Positions 1-7,217 of a stretch of DNA of 17,745 nt are shown here, one piece after another. Each line of letters begins with the position of its first letter. Position 1 is the first letter of the stretch. The position numbers and the translations under genes are program-made. This DNA is from an uncultured Collinsella sp. GTDB lineage: Bacteria > Actinomycetota > Coriobacteriia > Coriobacteriales > Coriobacteriaceae. Under the pieces are notes generated by a model. That model saw only the letters and a list, made by a program, of their open reading frames with translations, was not told where the DNA came from and did not search any database. The stretch is from contig CABRZY010000014.1 of the NCBI GenBank assembly GCA_902475475.1, positions 1-17,745 of the forward strand, written 5' to 3'.

Positions 1-7
1 ACGCAAA

Positions 8-30
8 GAAGGCCACTTAATGTGGCCTTC
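8..30 (-). terminator. Hairpin terminator of the CHAP-like hydrolase gene
   Basis: A perfect 9-bp stem (GAAGGCCAC pairing with GTGGCCTTC) with a 5-nt loop lies 76 bp beyond the stop codon of the minus-strand hydrolase gene. Read on the minus strand it ends in TTCTTT, a short U-rich tail. The flanks (CGCAA and TTGCG) can extend the stem imperfectly. It fits an intrinsic terminator, though the T-run is interrupted. Confidence 0.7.
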
Positions 31-105
31 GTCTTGCGCAGGACTGTAGAGCAGGCAACCTTATGCCTCGCCCCCAGTCCCGGACCAACTTGCTTCAAAC
101 CGCAG

Positions 106-1311
106 CTACGACAGCGCAATACCGCCGAGCCAGCCCCAACGCACGCCAGAGCCAGTGCCATAGAAGCTAATAAACGAGTCAAGCGACTTAGACGTAATGG
201 CACCCTCGTTGCTCATAACGATGCCGCCGCCAACGTAGATACCCACATGACCGTAGATAAGGCCCGGAGCACCCGTGCCGCTGTGCGAGGAATCGGCCAC
301 GATCATGCCCACCTGCAGCGCCGAGCGGTCGGAGCTATAGCACCAGGCGTTAAACATGTCGCACGCATTGCCTCCAAAGTAGCCAACGCCGGCGTTACGG
401 AAGACATTGGTGACCCACGCCGCGCACCAGTTCTGACCCGGCGAAGGCGTGGAGTAGCACGCGTTGACGACAGCCTGCTGCTTGCCCGAGCCGGCATTCT
501 GCTGCGGAGTTCCGGGCGCGTACGATCCACCACCCGAGCTCGAACCACCCGAGTAGGAATTGTTCTTGTTCGCGGCAGCCGCGGCAGCGGCAGCCTTCCT
601 AGCGGCCTCCTCAGCCTGGGCAGCAGCGAGGATCTCGGAATCGCGCTGAGCCATGAGCTCCTTGACGTCGTCGGAAAGACCGTTCAGCACGGTCTGGACT
701 TCTTGCTGCTTGGCCTGCATGTCCTGCATCTGGGCAGTCTGCTGGTCCTTGAGCTTCTCTAAGTCGGCCTTCTGCGACTCGAGCTCGGTCTTTTGCGCAT
801 CGAGCTCTTCCTGGATGGTCTGAATGTCCTCGATGGCGTCGCGGTCGCTCTTGTTGATCTTCTCAACGTAATGCGCGTTGGCGACGAGTTCCTCAAACGA
901 GCCAGAGGCCAGCAGCAGCGACAGGATGTTCGTGCCGCCGGACTTGTAGCTGGCGGCCACGCGATCGGAAAGGTCGTTGCGCTTCTTCTTGAGCTCGGCC
1001 TTCTTTTCATCGATCTGGGCCTGCGTGTCGTCAATCTTGCCCTGGACATTCTCGATGTCGTTGAGGGTCTGGGCATTCTTGTTGGCCAGCGCCGCATACT
1101 CATTTGCGATGCTGTCGAGCTGGGCCTGAACCTCGTCGAGCTGGGCCTGGGCGGCATTCAGTTTATCGGTGGTTTCTTTGGAAGCCTCCGCCGCATGGGC
1201 GCGAGCGGGCAGGCCAAAAAGAACTGCCGCAGAAGCGGCGCCGAACAGGGCCTTGAGGGCAGTGCGGCGCGAGAGCTCCTGGGAAAGGATGGAATCGCTG
1301 TTTGGTGACAT
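106..1311 (-). CDS. Secreted coiled-coil peptidoglycan hydrolase (CHAP or NlpC/P60-like)
   Basis: The 401-aa protein begins with an export signal: twin Arg at residues 15-16 in SRRTALKAL, a hydrophobic stretch at 21-34, and a likely cleavage after AHA at 40. The second consensus Phe of the Tat motif is replaced, so Tat export is probable rather than certain. Residues ~43-245 are a long heptad-rich coiled coil of the CwlO/PcsB type, ending in an Ala-rich run. A Gly/Ser linker (251-276) leads to a C-terminal cysteine-hydrolase domain. There Cys296 (in QNWCAAW) and His355 (in YGHVGIYVGG) are the expected catalytic pair. The family cleaves peptidoglycan stem peptides at the cell surface during growth and division; the coiled coil usually restrains the enzyme. 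The start is supported by GGAGT (minus strand, 1316-1320) 4 nt upstream. It is a single-gene unit divergent from galE. CHAP versus NlpC/P60 cannot be settled by eye. Confidence 0.88.
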   Translation of the reverse strand: MSPNSDSILSQELSRRTALKALFGAASAAVLFGLPARAHAAEASKETTDKLNAAQAQLDEVQAQLDSIANEYAALANKNAQTLNDIENVQGKIDDTQAQIDEKKAELKKKRNDLSDRVAASYKSGGTNILSLLLASGSFEELVANAHYVEKINKSDRDAIEDIQTIQEELDAQKTELESQKADLEKLKDQQTAQMQDMQAKQQEVQTVLNGLSDDVKELMAQRDSEILAAAQAEEAARKAAAAAAAANKNNSYSGGSSSGGGSYAPGTPQQNAGSGKQQAVVNACYSTPSPGQNWCAAWVTNVFRNAGVGYFGGNACDMFNAWCYSSDRSALQVGMIVADSSHSGTGAPGLIYGHVGIYVGGGIVMSNEGAITSKSLDSFISFYGTGSGVRWGWLGGIALS

Positions 1312-1576
1312 ATGTACTCCGTTACATGCTTATTTATATGTCGCTCAACTCATACATATTAGCGTACATATGGCGCGTCCCAACGATTTCCACGAACGGC
1401 AGGAAACTGCAAGGTCGGCGGCTCGTAAGCAAATGCCAAAGATCAGGTTATGCGTACGCAAGCTCTTTTATGAGTACGTTAACATAATCCTCTGCTTTTC
1501 TACTGCGCACGATTTGGGCGTCCCCGCCTGCGCTATACTCCCCTCTAGAAGTGTTCCTGATTCGATAGGAGACTAC
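1312..1576. promoter_or_regulatory. Divergent promoter region between hydrolase and galE
   Basis: This 265-bp gap is more AT-rich than its neighbours and holds no convincing gene. For galE there is a good -10 candidate, TATACT at 1534-1539, about 38 bp before the start, but no convincing -35. The ribosome-binding site AGGAG is at 1567-1571, 5 nt before the ATG. For the hydrolase, the minus strand shows TATAAA (1333-1338) as a possible -10. The gap also contains a perfect 10-bp palindrome TGCGTACGCA (1451-1460) and ACATATGT just inside the hydrolase start. Any regulator acting there is unknown. Confidence 0.5.
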
Positions 1577-2638
1577 ATGTCCAAAGCACTCGACCCCAAA
1601 GACACCTGCGTCCTCGTTACCGGTGGCGCCGGCTTTATCGGCTCGCACACCGTCGTTCAGCTGCTCGAGGGTGGCTACCAGGTCGTCATCGTCGATGATC
1701 TCTCCAACTCCAGCGCCGTCGCCGTCGACCGCGTCAAGACCATCGTGGGCGACGAGGCCGCCAAGAACCTCACCTTCTACGAGGCCAACGTGCTCGACCG
1801 CGATGCGATGAACAAGATCTTCGATACCCATCAGATCGACCGCGTCATCCACTTTGCCGGCTTTAAGGCCGTCGGCGAGTCGGTGAGCAAGCCCGTCGAG
1901 TACTACCACAACAACATCGAGAACACCCTGGTGCTCATCGACGTCATGCGCAACCATGGCTGCAAGTCCATCATCTTCTCGAGCTCCTCGACCGTCTACG
2001 GCGACCCGGACAACCCGCCCGTCACCGAGGAGGATCCTAAGAAGCCCGCGACCAACCCCTATGGTTGGACCAAGTGGATGATCGAGCAGATCCTTATGGA
2101 CGTCCACACCGCCGACCCCGAGTGGGACGTCGTGCTGCTCCGTTACTTCAACCCCATCGGCGCTCATCCGTCAGGCCTGATCGGCGAGGACCCCAAGGGC
2201 ATCCCCAACAACCTGGTGCCCTATGTCGCCCAGGTTGCCGTGGGCAAGCTCGAGGCCGTTCAGGTCTTTGGCAACGATTACCCCACCCCCGACGGCACCG
2301 GCGTGCGCGACTACATCCACGTGTGCGATCTGGCCTCTGGTCACGTTGCCGCCCTTAACTGGATGAACGGCAAGACCGGCGTCGAGATCTTTAACCTGGG
2401 CACCGGCACCGGCACCTCGGTACTCGAGGTCGTCGCCGCCTTCTCCAAGGCTTGTGGCAAGGAGCTGCCCTACGTGATCCGCGAGCGCCGCGCCGGCGAC
2501 ATCGCTGCCAACTGGTGCGATGCCTCCAAGGCCGAGCGTATGATGGGCTGGAAGGCCCAGTACGACATCGCGGACATGTGCCGCGATAGCTGGAACTGGC
2601 AGAGCCACAACCCCAATGGCTTCGCCGACGCCGAGTAG
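1577..2638 (+). CDS. galE: UDP-glucose 4-epimerase GalE
   Basis: GalE interconverts UDP-glucose and UDP-galactose using tightly bound NAD, in the Leloir galactose pathway and in supply of sugars for the cell envelope. The 353-aa product is of normal family length and is an extended short-chain dehydrogenase. It has the NAD-binding TGGAGFIG (residues 15-22), the acidic end of the second strand (VDDLSN at 39-44), the SSSSTVYG region holding the catalytic Ser (about 137), and the Tyr162-xxx-Lys166 catalytic pair in NPYGWTK. The RYFNPIGAHPSG segment (189-200) and the C-terminal GDIAANWCD (307-315) are typical of bacterial GalE. The ATG at 1577 has AGGAG 5 nt upstream. The frame stays open much further upstream, but that part has no family similarity. 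The gene stands alone, with its own promoter and a strong terminator. Confidence 0.96.
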   Translation: MSKALDPKDTCVLVTGGAGFIGSHTVVQLLEGGYQVVIVDDLSNSSAVAVDRVKTIVGDEAAKNLTFYEANVLDRDAMNKIFDTHQIDRVIHFAGFKAVGESVSKPVEYYHNNIENTLVLIDVMRNHGCKSIIFSSSSTVYGDPDNPPVTEEDPKKPATNPYGWTKWMIEQILMDVHTADPEWDVVLLRYFNPIGAHPSGLIGEDPKGIPNNLVPYVAQVAVGKLEAVQVFGNDYPTPDGTGVRDYIHVCDLASGHVAALNWMNGKTGVEIFNLGTGTGTSVLEVVAAFSKACGKELPYVIRERRAGDIAANWCDASKAERMMGWKAQYDIADMCRDSWNWQSHNPNGFADAE

Positions 2639-2660
2639 CAAAAACCTACATACCGCTCTT

Positions 2661-2694
2661 GCCCCGATCTCACGTTGTGAGGTCGGGGCTTTTT
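2661..2694 (+). terminator. galE intrinsic terminator
   Basis: A 13-bp GC-rich stem with one G-U pair (2661-2673 with 2677-2689) and a 3-nt loop is followed directly by TTTTT. It starts 22 bp after the galE stop. This is a textbook Rho-independent terminator and separates galE from malQ. Confidence 0.95.
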
Positions 2695-2743
2695 CATGGC
2701 ATGTAACCATTCGCCGAAAATCGACCAACTTTTTTATCTTGCC

Positions 2744-2773
2744 TGTACATGTTTAAACAACATGTTTTACAAT
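2744..2773 (+). promoter_or_regulatory. malQ promoter with embedded operator (GTTTAAAC class)
   Basis: TACAAT at 2768-2773 is a good -10. TGTACA at 2744-2749, 18 bp upstream, is a fair -35 (4 of 6). Between and overlapping them lies a perfect 7-bp inverted repeat, ACATGTT (2747-2753) and AACATGT (2759-2765), whose core is the palindrome GTTTAAAC (2751-2758). On the minus strand, 2751-2760 reads TTGTTTAAAC, identical to two sites in the regulator/PTS gap. A repressor bound here would block RNA polymerase. The assignment to the GntR/HutC regulator at 11890-12609 is inference. Confidence 0.65.
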
Positions 2774-2858
2774 AGGCGTATCGAATCAGAACATCGGAGG
2801 CGGACTGCACACCCATCGGCAGGCCGACCCCACAACAAGAAGGTTGGTGAGCGCATTC

Positions 2859-4364
2859 ATGGAGCGTGCAAGCGGCGTCCTCATGCCCGTCTCATCTCTG
2901 CCCGGACCATACGGAATCGGCGGCTTTGGCTGGAATGCCTACGACTTCGTCGATTTTCTCGCCTCGTGCAAACAACATTACTGGCAGATTCTGCCCCTTA
3001 CGACGACCAGCTATGGCGATTCGCCCTATCAGTCGTTCTCGGCCCGCGCAGGCAACCCCAACTTTATCGACTTTGCCGAGCTTATCGAGGCAGGGTATCT
3101 GGAGCAGCGCGATATCGATGGCGTGTATCTGGGATCCGACCCCAGCAATGTCGACTACGGTGCCATCTTTGGTGGCCGCCGTCAGATTCTCGACCGCGCC
3201 GCCGAGCGCTTTGCCGCCGACAAGCCGGCCGATTTCGATGACTTTATCCAGGCCAACGAGGACTGGCTCATCCCCTACTGTGAGTTCATGACCGTCAAAG
3301 AGGAGTGCGGTCTCAAGGCGTTTTGGGAGTGGCCCGCGGAGCTCCGCACCCGCGGCGAGGCTTCCGCCAAGGTCTGCGCCGACCATCCGGCGCGTATGCT
3401 CTACCACCAGATGACGCAGTACTTCTTCGATCGCCAGTGGAACCGCCTCAAGGCCTATGCCAACGAGCGCGACATTCTCATCATCGGCGACCTGCCCATC
3501 TATGTCTCGCGTGACTCCGTCGAGATGTGGGCGACGCCTGAGCTCTTTAAGATCGACGCCGCCGGCAATCCCGTGAGCGTCGCCGGCACGCCGCCCGACC
3601 AGTTCTCGGCCACCGGCCAGTACTGGGGCAACCCCATCTACGACTGGGACGCCATGGAGTCCGACGGCTTCTCCTGGTGGGAGGGCCGCATTCGCGCCGC
3701 CCTCGACATGTACGACGTCATCCGCCTGGATCACTTCCGCGGCTTCGAGGCCTATTGGGAGGTGCCGTTCTCCTCGCCCGATTCGTCCTACGGTTCGTGG
3801 ACGCAGGGTCCCGGCCTCAAGTTCTTCAAGACGCTCGAGGAAAAGCTCGGCACGCTGCCCATCATCGCCGAGGACCTGGGCTTCCTCACCCCCGGCGTCA
3901 TCGACATGCGCGACAACTCGGGCTTCCCCGGCATGAAGATCCTGCAGTTTGCCTTTGAGGGCACCAACTCGTACTACCTGCCGCATAACTACATCGCCAA
4001 CACCGTCGCCTATGTGGGCACCCACGATAACGAGACGGCGCGCGGTTGGTTTGAGGGAACGGCCACCCCGCGTCAGCGCGAGCAGGCAGCCCTGTACACC
4101 CATCAGCAGGCCGGCGAACCCATGGCAGATGCACTCAACCGCGCCATCGCCGCCAGCGTGAGCGACACGTGCATCTACACCATGCAGGACCTGCTCAACT
4201 TGGGCAACGAGGCGCGCATCAACACCCCTGCCACGCTGGGCGGCAACTGGACCTGGCGCATGCTCGACGGCGCCATCACCCGCGAGCTCGAGCACAAACT
4301 CACCGACTGGACCGAGACCTACTTCCGCATCCCGTCGGAAGCCGAAATCGAGCTTCCTCAATAG
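2859..4364 (+). CDS. malQ: 4-alpha-glucanotransferase (amylomaltase) MalQ
   Basis: MalQ transfers glucan segments between maltodextrins, releasing glucose and building longer chains that phosphorylase can use; it is cytoplasmic. The 501-aa product is of normal length for GH77. Family hallmarks: SGVLMPVSSLPGPYGIGGFG (residues 5-24), the SPYQSFSARAGNP substrate loop (55-67), the catalytic nucleophile Asp291 in IRLDHFRGF, the acid/base Glu338 in IIAEDLG, and the third carboxylate Asp390 in GTHDNET. I chose ATG 2859 because GGTGAG (2846-2851), complementary to the 16S tail, sits 7 nt upstream and family similarity begins at once. In-frame TTG 2844 and GTG 2847 would add five or four residues with poorer spacing. 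The upstream operator links it to the regulator/PTS and ABC units, and glgP follows. Confidence 0.96.
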   Translation: MERASGVLMPVSSLPGPYGIGGFGWNAYDFVDFLASCKQHYWQILPLTTTSYGDSPYQSFSARAGNPNFIDFAELIEAGYLEQRDIDGVYLGSDPSNVDYGAIFGGRRQILDRAAERFAADKPADFDDFIQANEDWLIPYCEFMTVKEECGLKAFWEWPAELRTRGEASAKVCADHPARMLYHQMTQYFFDRQWNRLKAYANERDILIIGDLPIYVSRDSVEMWATPELFKIDAAGNPVSVAGTPPDQFSATGQYWGNPIYDWDAMESDGFSWWEGRIRAALDMYDVIRLDHFRGFEAYWEVPFSSPDSSYGSWTQGPGLKFFKTLEEKLGTLPIIAEDLGFLTPGVIDMRDNSGFPGMKILQFAFEGTNSYYLPHNYIANTVAYVGTHDNETARGWFEGTATPRQREQAALYTHQQAGEPMADALNRAIAASVSDTCIYTMQDLLNLGNEARINTPATLGGNWTWRMLDGAITRELEHKLTDWTETYFRIPSEAEIELPQ

Positions 4365-4412
4365 GAGCTACCGCGCCCAACCCCTCCCCACCGTGCGGAC
4401 GCGAACGCTTTT

Positions 4413-4453
4413 CCCGCGCGAGGCCACCCCAATCCCCTCGCGCGGGCTTCTTA
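4413..4453 (+). terminator. Hairpin between malQ and glgP
   Basis: A perfect 11-bp stem, CCCGCGCGAGG (4413-4423) with CCTCGCGCGGG (4436-4446), has a 12-nt loop and is followed by CTTCTTAT. The stem is strong but the T-run is broken, so it may be a leaky terminator that lowers glgP expression relative to malQ. I see no clear promoter between it and glgP, which favours partial read-through. Confidence 0.7.
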
Positions 4454-4492
4454 TGAATTGCAGACATGAAACAACCCATCACAGGAGAAAAC

Positions 4493-6760
4493 ATGCCCCA
4501 AATTAACCTCATGGAACTCGCCGAGCAGTCTTTTGGCACCTCGCTCGAGCAGCTCGACGACCGTCGCGTTTACAAGCTGCTGGTCAAACTCGTGCAGGAG
4601 CGCTCCGCCGCCCGCCCGCTCAACAACGGCAAGAAAAAGCTCTATTACATTTCCGCCGAATTTTTGATCGGCAAGCTGCTCATCAACAACATGATCGACC
4701 TCGGCATCTACGACGAGGTTAAGGACCAGCTCACCGCCGCAGGCCACAACCTCAACAAGATCGAGGAGTTCGAGGTCGAGCCGTCGCTCGGCAACGGCGG
4801 CCTGGGCCGCCTGGCCGCGTGCTTCCTGGATTCCATCGCCACGCTGGGCTTGACCGGCGATGGCGTGGGCCTCAACTATCACTACGGCCTGTTCCGTCAG
4901 CGCTTTGTCGACAACCAGCAGAAGGCCGTCCCCGACGAGTGGCTCGGTGAGCAGGACATCCTAGTCGACGATGACCGCTCCTACACCGTCGAATTCGGCG
5001 ATTTTGCCGTTACCTCCAAGCTCGTCAACATCGATGTGCCCGGTTACGGCCAGCCCACCAAGAACCGCCTGCGCCTGTTCGACCTGGCGAGCGTCGACGA
5101 CGGCCTGGTCCCCGGCAGTTCCATCGACTTCGACAAGACCGAGATCGCCAAGAACCTCACCTTGTTCCTCTACCCCGACGATTCCGACGAGCAGGGCCGC
5201 CTGCTTCGCATCTACCAGGAATACTTCATGGTGAGCAACGCCGCCCAGCTCCTGATCGACGAGGCCATCGAGCGCGGCAGCAACCTGCACGATCTGGCCG
5301 ACTACGCCGTGGTCCAAATTAACGACACGCACCCCACCATGGTCATCCCCGAGCTCATTCGCTTGCTCACCACCGAGCATAGCATCGAGTTTGACGAGGC
5401 CGTGACCATCGTACGCTCCATGGTCGCCTACACTAACCACACGATTCTTGCCGAGGCGCTCGAGAAGTGGCCGCTCGCCAGCCTGCAGAAGGTCTCCCCT
5501 GCCATCGCCGACATTATCGTCAAGCTCGATGAGGTCGCGAAGGCCGAGCACGATGACCCGCGCGTCGCCATCATCGACGAATACGACACCGTCCACATGG
5601 CCCACGTGGACATCCACTTTGGCTTCTCCATCAACGGCGTAGCCGCCCTCCACACCAAGATCTTGGAGGACACCGAGCTTCATCCGTTCTACGAAATCTA
5701 TCCCGAGAAGTTCTCCAACAAGACCAACGGCATCACCTTCCGCCGCTGGATCCATGGGGCCAACCCCGCGCTCGCTAGCCTGCTCGACGATGTGATCGGC
5801 ACCGACTGGCGCAGCACCGGCGATCTGAGCAAACTCGCCAAGTTCGCCGACGACAAGGACGTTCTTGAGCGCCTGGCCGCCACCAAGGTCGAAGCCAAGG
5901 CCATCATGCGCCAGTTCATGGCGCTCGAGCAGGGCGTGACCATTCCCTCCAATGCCATCATCGACGTCCAGGTCAAGCGCATCCACGAGTACAAGCGTCA
6001 GCAGATGCTCGCGCTCTACATCATCTGGAAGTACCTCGATATCAAGAACGGCAACAGACCTAAGCACCCCGTCACCATCATCTTTGGCGGCAAGGCGGCG
6101 CCTGCCTACACTATCGCGCAGGACATCATCCATCTGATCTTGACGCTGTCGCAGTGGATTGCAAACGACCCCGACGTGGCTCCCTACCTGCAGGTCGTCA
6201 TGATCGAGAACTACAACGTCACCGCCGCCGAGCGCGTGATCCCCGCCGCTGATATCTCCGAGCAGATCAGCCTGGCCTCCAAGGAGGCGAGCGGCACCTC
6301 CAACATGAAGTTCATGCTCAACGGCGCCCTAACCCTGTGCACGCTCGACGGCGCCAACGTGGAGATTGCCGAGCTCGTGGGCGACGAGAATATCTATACC
6401 TTTGGCGCCTCGTCCAAACAGGTCGAGCAGCTCTATGCCGACGGCACCTATGACGCCGGTGTGCTCTACCGCAAGCCCGGCATTAAACTGCTGGTGGACT
6501 TCATCACCAACCCGGCCTTTATGGCGACCGGCAACGTCGAGCGCCTGCAGCGCCTGCACGATGACATTAAGGGCAAGGACTGGTTTATGGCCCTGCTCGA
6601 CATCGAGGAGTACATCCAGACCAAGGAGCGCGTGTTGGCCGACTACGAGGACCAGGACGCCTGGATGCGCAAGACGCTCATCAATATCGCCAACGCCGGC
6701 ACCTTCTCGTCTGACCGCACGATCTCCCAGTACAACGACGAGATTTGGCACCTGAACTAA
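4493..6760 (+). CDS. glgP: Glycogen/maltodextrin phosphorylase
   Basis: This enzyme phosphorolyses alpha-1,4-glucans from the non-reducing end to glucose-1-phosphate, using pyridoxal phosphate. The 755-aa protein is a GT35 family member, slightly shorter than E. coli GlgP. Visible hallmarks are YYISAEFLIG (residues 51-60), the glycine-rich PSLGNGGLGRLAACFLDS (97-114), VQINDTHPTM (274-283), NKTNGITFRRW (409-419), RIHEYKRQQ (496-504), and EASGTSNMKFMLNG (598-611), in which Lys606 carries the cofactor. The start at ATG 4493 follows AGGAG (4483-4487) by 5 nt; an upstream in-frame ATG at 4466 lacks a ribosome-binding site. It works with MalQ, which lengthens short dextrins. Maltodextrin versus stored glycogen as main substrate cannot be told from sequence; the absence of glycogen-synthesis genes here and the malQ linkage favour maltodextrin. 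Confidence 0.95.
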   Translation: MPQINLMELAEQSFGTSLEQLDDRRVYKLLVKLVQERSAARPLNNGKKKLYYISAEFLIGKLLINNMIDLGIYDEVKDQLTAAGHNLNKIEEFEVEPSLGNGGLGRLAACFLDSIATLGLTGDGVGLNYHYGLFRQRFVDNQQKAVPDEWLGEQDILVDDDRSYTVEFGDFAVTSKLVNIDVPGYGQPTKNRLRLFDLASVDDGLVPGSSIDFDKTEIAKNLTLFLYPDDSDEQGRLLRIYQEYFMVSNAAQLLIDEAIERGSNLHDLADYAVVQINDTHPTMVIPELIRLLTTEHSIEFDEAVTIVRSMVAYTNHTILAEALEKWPLASLQKVSPAIADIIVKLDEVAKAEHDDPRVAIIDEYDTVHMAHVDIHFGFSINGVAALHTKILEDTELHPFYEIYPEKFSNKTNGITFRRWIHGANPALASLLDDVIGTDWRSTGDLSKLAKFADDKDVLERLAATKVEAKAIMRQFMALEQGVTIPSNAIIDVQVKRIHEYKRQQMLALYIIWKYLDIKNGNRPKHPVTIIFGGKAAPAYTIAQDIIHLILTLSQWIANDPDVAPYLQVVMIENYNVTAAERVIPAADISEQISLASKEASGTSNMKFMLNGALTLCTLDGANVEIAELVGDENIYTFGASSKQVEQLYADGTYDAGVLYRKPGIKLLVDFITNPAFMATGNVERLQRLHDDIKGKDWFMALLDIEEYIQTKERVLADYEDQDAWMRKTLINIANAGTFSSDRTISQYNDEIWHLN

Positions 6761-6789
6761 TTTCGCTTCCCTTACCCATCCTCTTGAGA

Positions 6790-6821
6790 AACGGAGTCGT
6801 GGCAACACGGCTCCGTTTTTT
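6790..6821 (+). terminator. glgP intrinsic terminator
   Basis: A 12-bp stem with one wobble pair (6790-6801 with 6806-6817) and a GCAA tetraloop runs into a T-tract (6816-6821). It lies 30 bp after the glgP stop codon and is a strong Rho-independent terminator. Confidence 0.95.
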
Positions 6822-6853
6822 GTGCCCGTACGTTACCCTGTGACCCGACTCGA

Positions 6854-7085
6854 CCAAACAATCTCAATCTGTAACAACTACTCAACCAAAACGGTCCCAG
6901 CTGTTACAGATCGAGACATACCGGCCCCTCCCCTTGGGTTTATCTCAATCTGTAACATCTAGCAGCTGAAATTCACCTTTGGTGTTACAGATTTAGATGA
7001 AATGGTCAGCTCAGCGGAACTGTTTCGATCTGTAACACCTAGCGTCCGAAATCGGCCCTACCTGTTACAAATCAAGACAAACTGG
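6854..7085. repeat. Array of three palindromic units (six alternating ~23-bp half-repeats)
   Basis: Six related ~23-bp half-repeats alternate in orientation: plus-sense at 6854-6876, 6935-6957 and 7015-7037; minus-sense at 6902-6924, 6983-7005 and 7063-7085. All share the core ATCTGTAACA (one copy has ATTTGTAACA), usually preceded by TCT and two variable bases. Each inward-facing pair is separated by exactly 25 nt, and pairs are separated from each other by 10 and 9 nt, giving a period of 81 and 80 bp. The 25-nt middles are also weakly alike, with CTA at positions 2-4 and AAA at 12-14 in all three. The array sits between two converging terminators and contains no ORF or obvious promoter. It resembles BIME/REP-style intergenic repeats in layout, but I do not recognise the family. 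Confidence 0.85.
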
Positions 7086-7105
7086 CCGATGGACAGCCCC
7101 GACAC

Positions 7106-7147
7106 AAAGAAAGGCTCCCCTCTCGCCCAGTGGACGGGAGGGGAGCC
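7106..7147 (-). terminator. Terminator of the sugar ABC operon
   Basis: On the minus strand a perfect 10-bp stem (GGCTCCCCTC pairing with GAGGGGAGCC; plus-strand arms 7113-7122 and 7138-7147) is followed by TTTCTTT. It lies about 70 bp beyond the stop of the ATPase gene, the last gene of the operon. The stretch 7148-7217 holds nothing else notable apart from a weak 8-bp stem near the stop. Confidence 0.85.
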
Positions 7148-7217
7148 TTATATGTGACCGCGGCAAAAGGATGGCAATACCGCAGTCGCCCAAAGGAAGG
7201 GCCTGGTTGCACCGGGC

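Noticed and set aside
1169..1576. N-terminal extension of the galE frame
   Set aside because: The extra residues overlap the divergent hydrolase gene and the promoter gap. The family start is at 1577 with AGGAG just upstream.
2892..4361. A 489-codon minus-strand frame opposite malQ
   Set aside because: MalQ on the plus strand has all catalytic motifs. The reverse frame shows only codon-bias composition and no family motif.
4961..6133. A 390-codon minus-strand frame opposite glgP
   Set aside because: It is fully inside a well-supported phosphorylase gene and has the same Asp/Val/Gly-rich shadow composition.
6854..7085. CRISPR array
   Set aside because: Repeats alternate in orientation, arms vary, the centres are partly alike rather than unique spacers, and no cas gene is near.
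6854..7085. Integron attC sites or a MITE
   Set aside because: The stems lack attC core boxes and no integrase is present. No target-site duplication flanks the array, and the regular tandem repetition does not fit a single inserted element.
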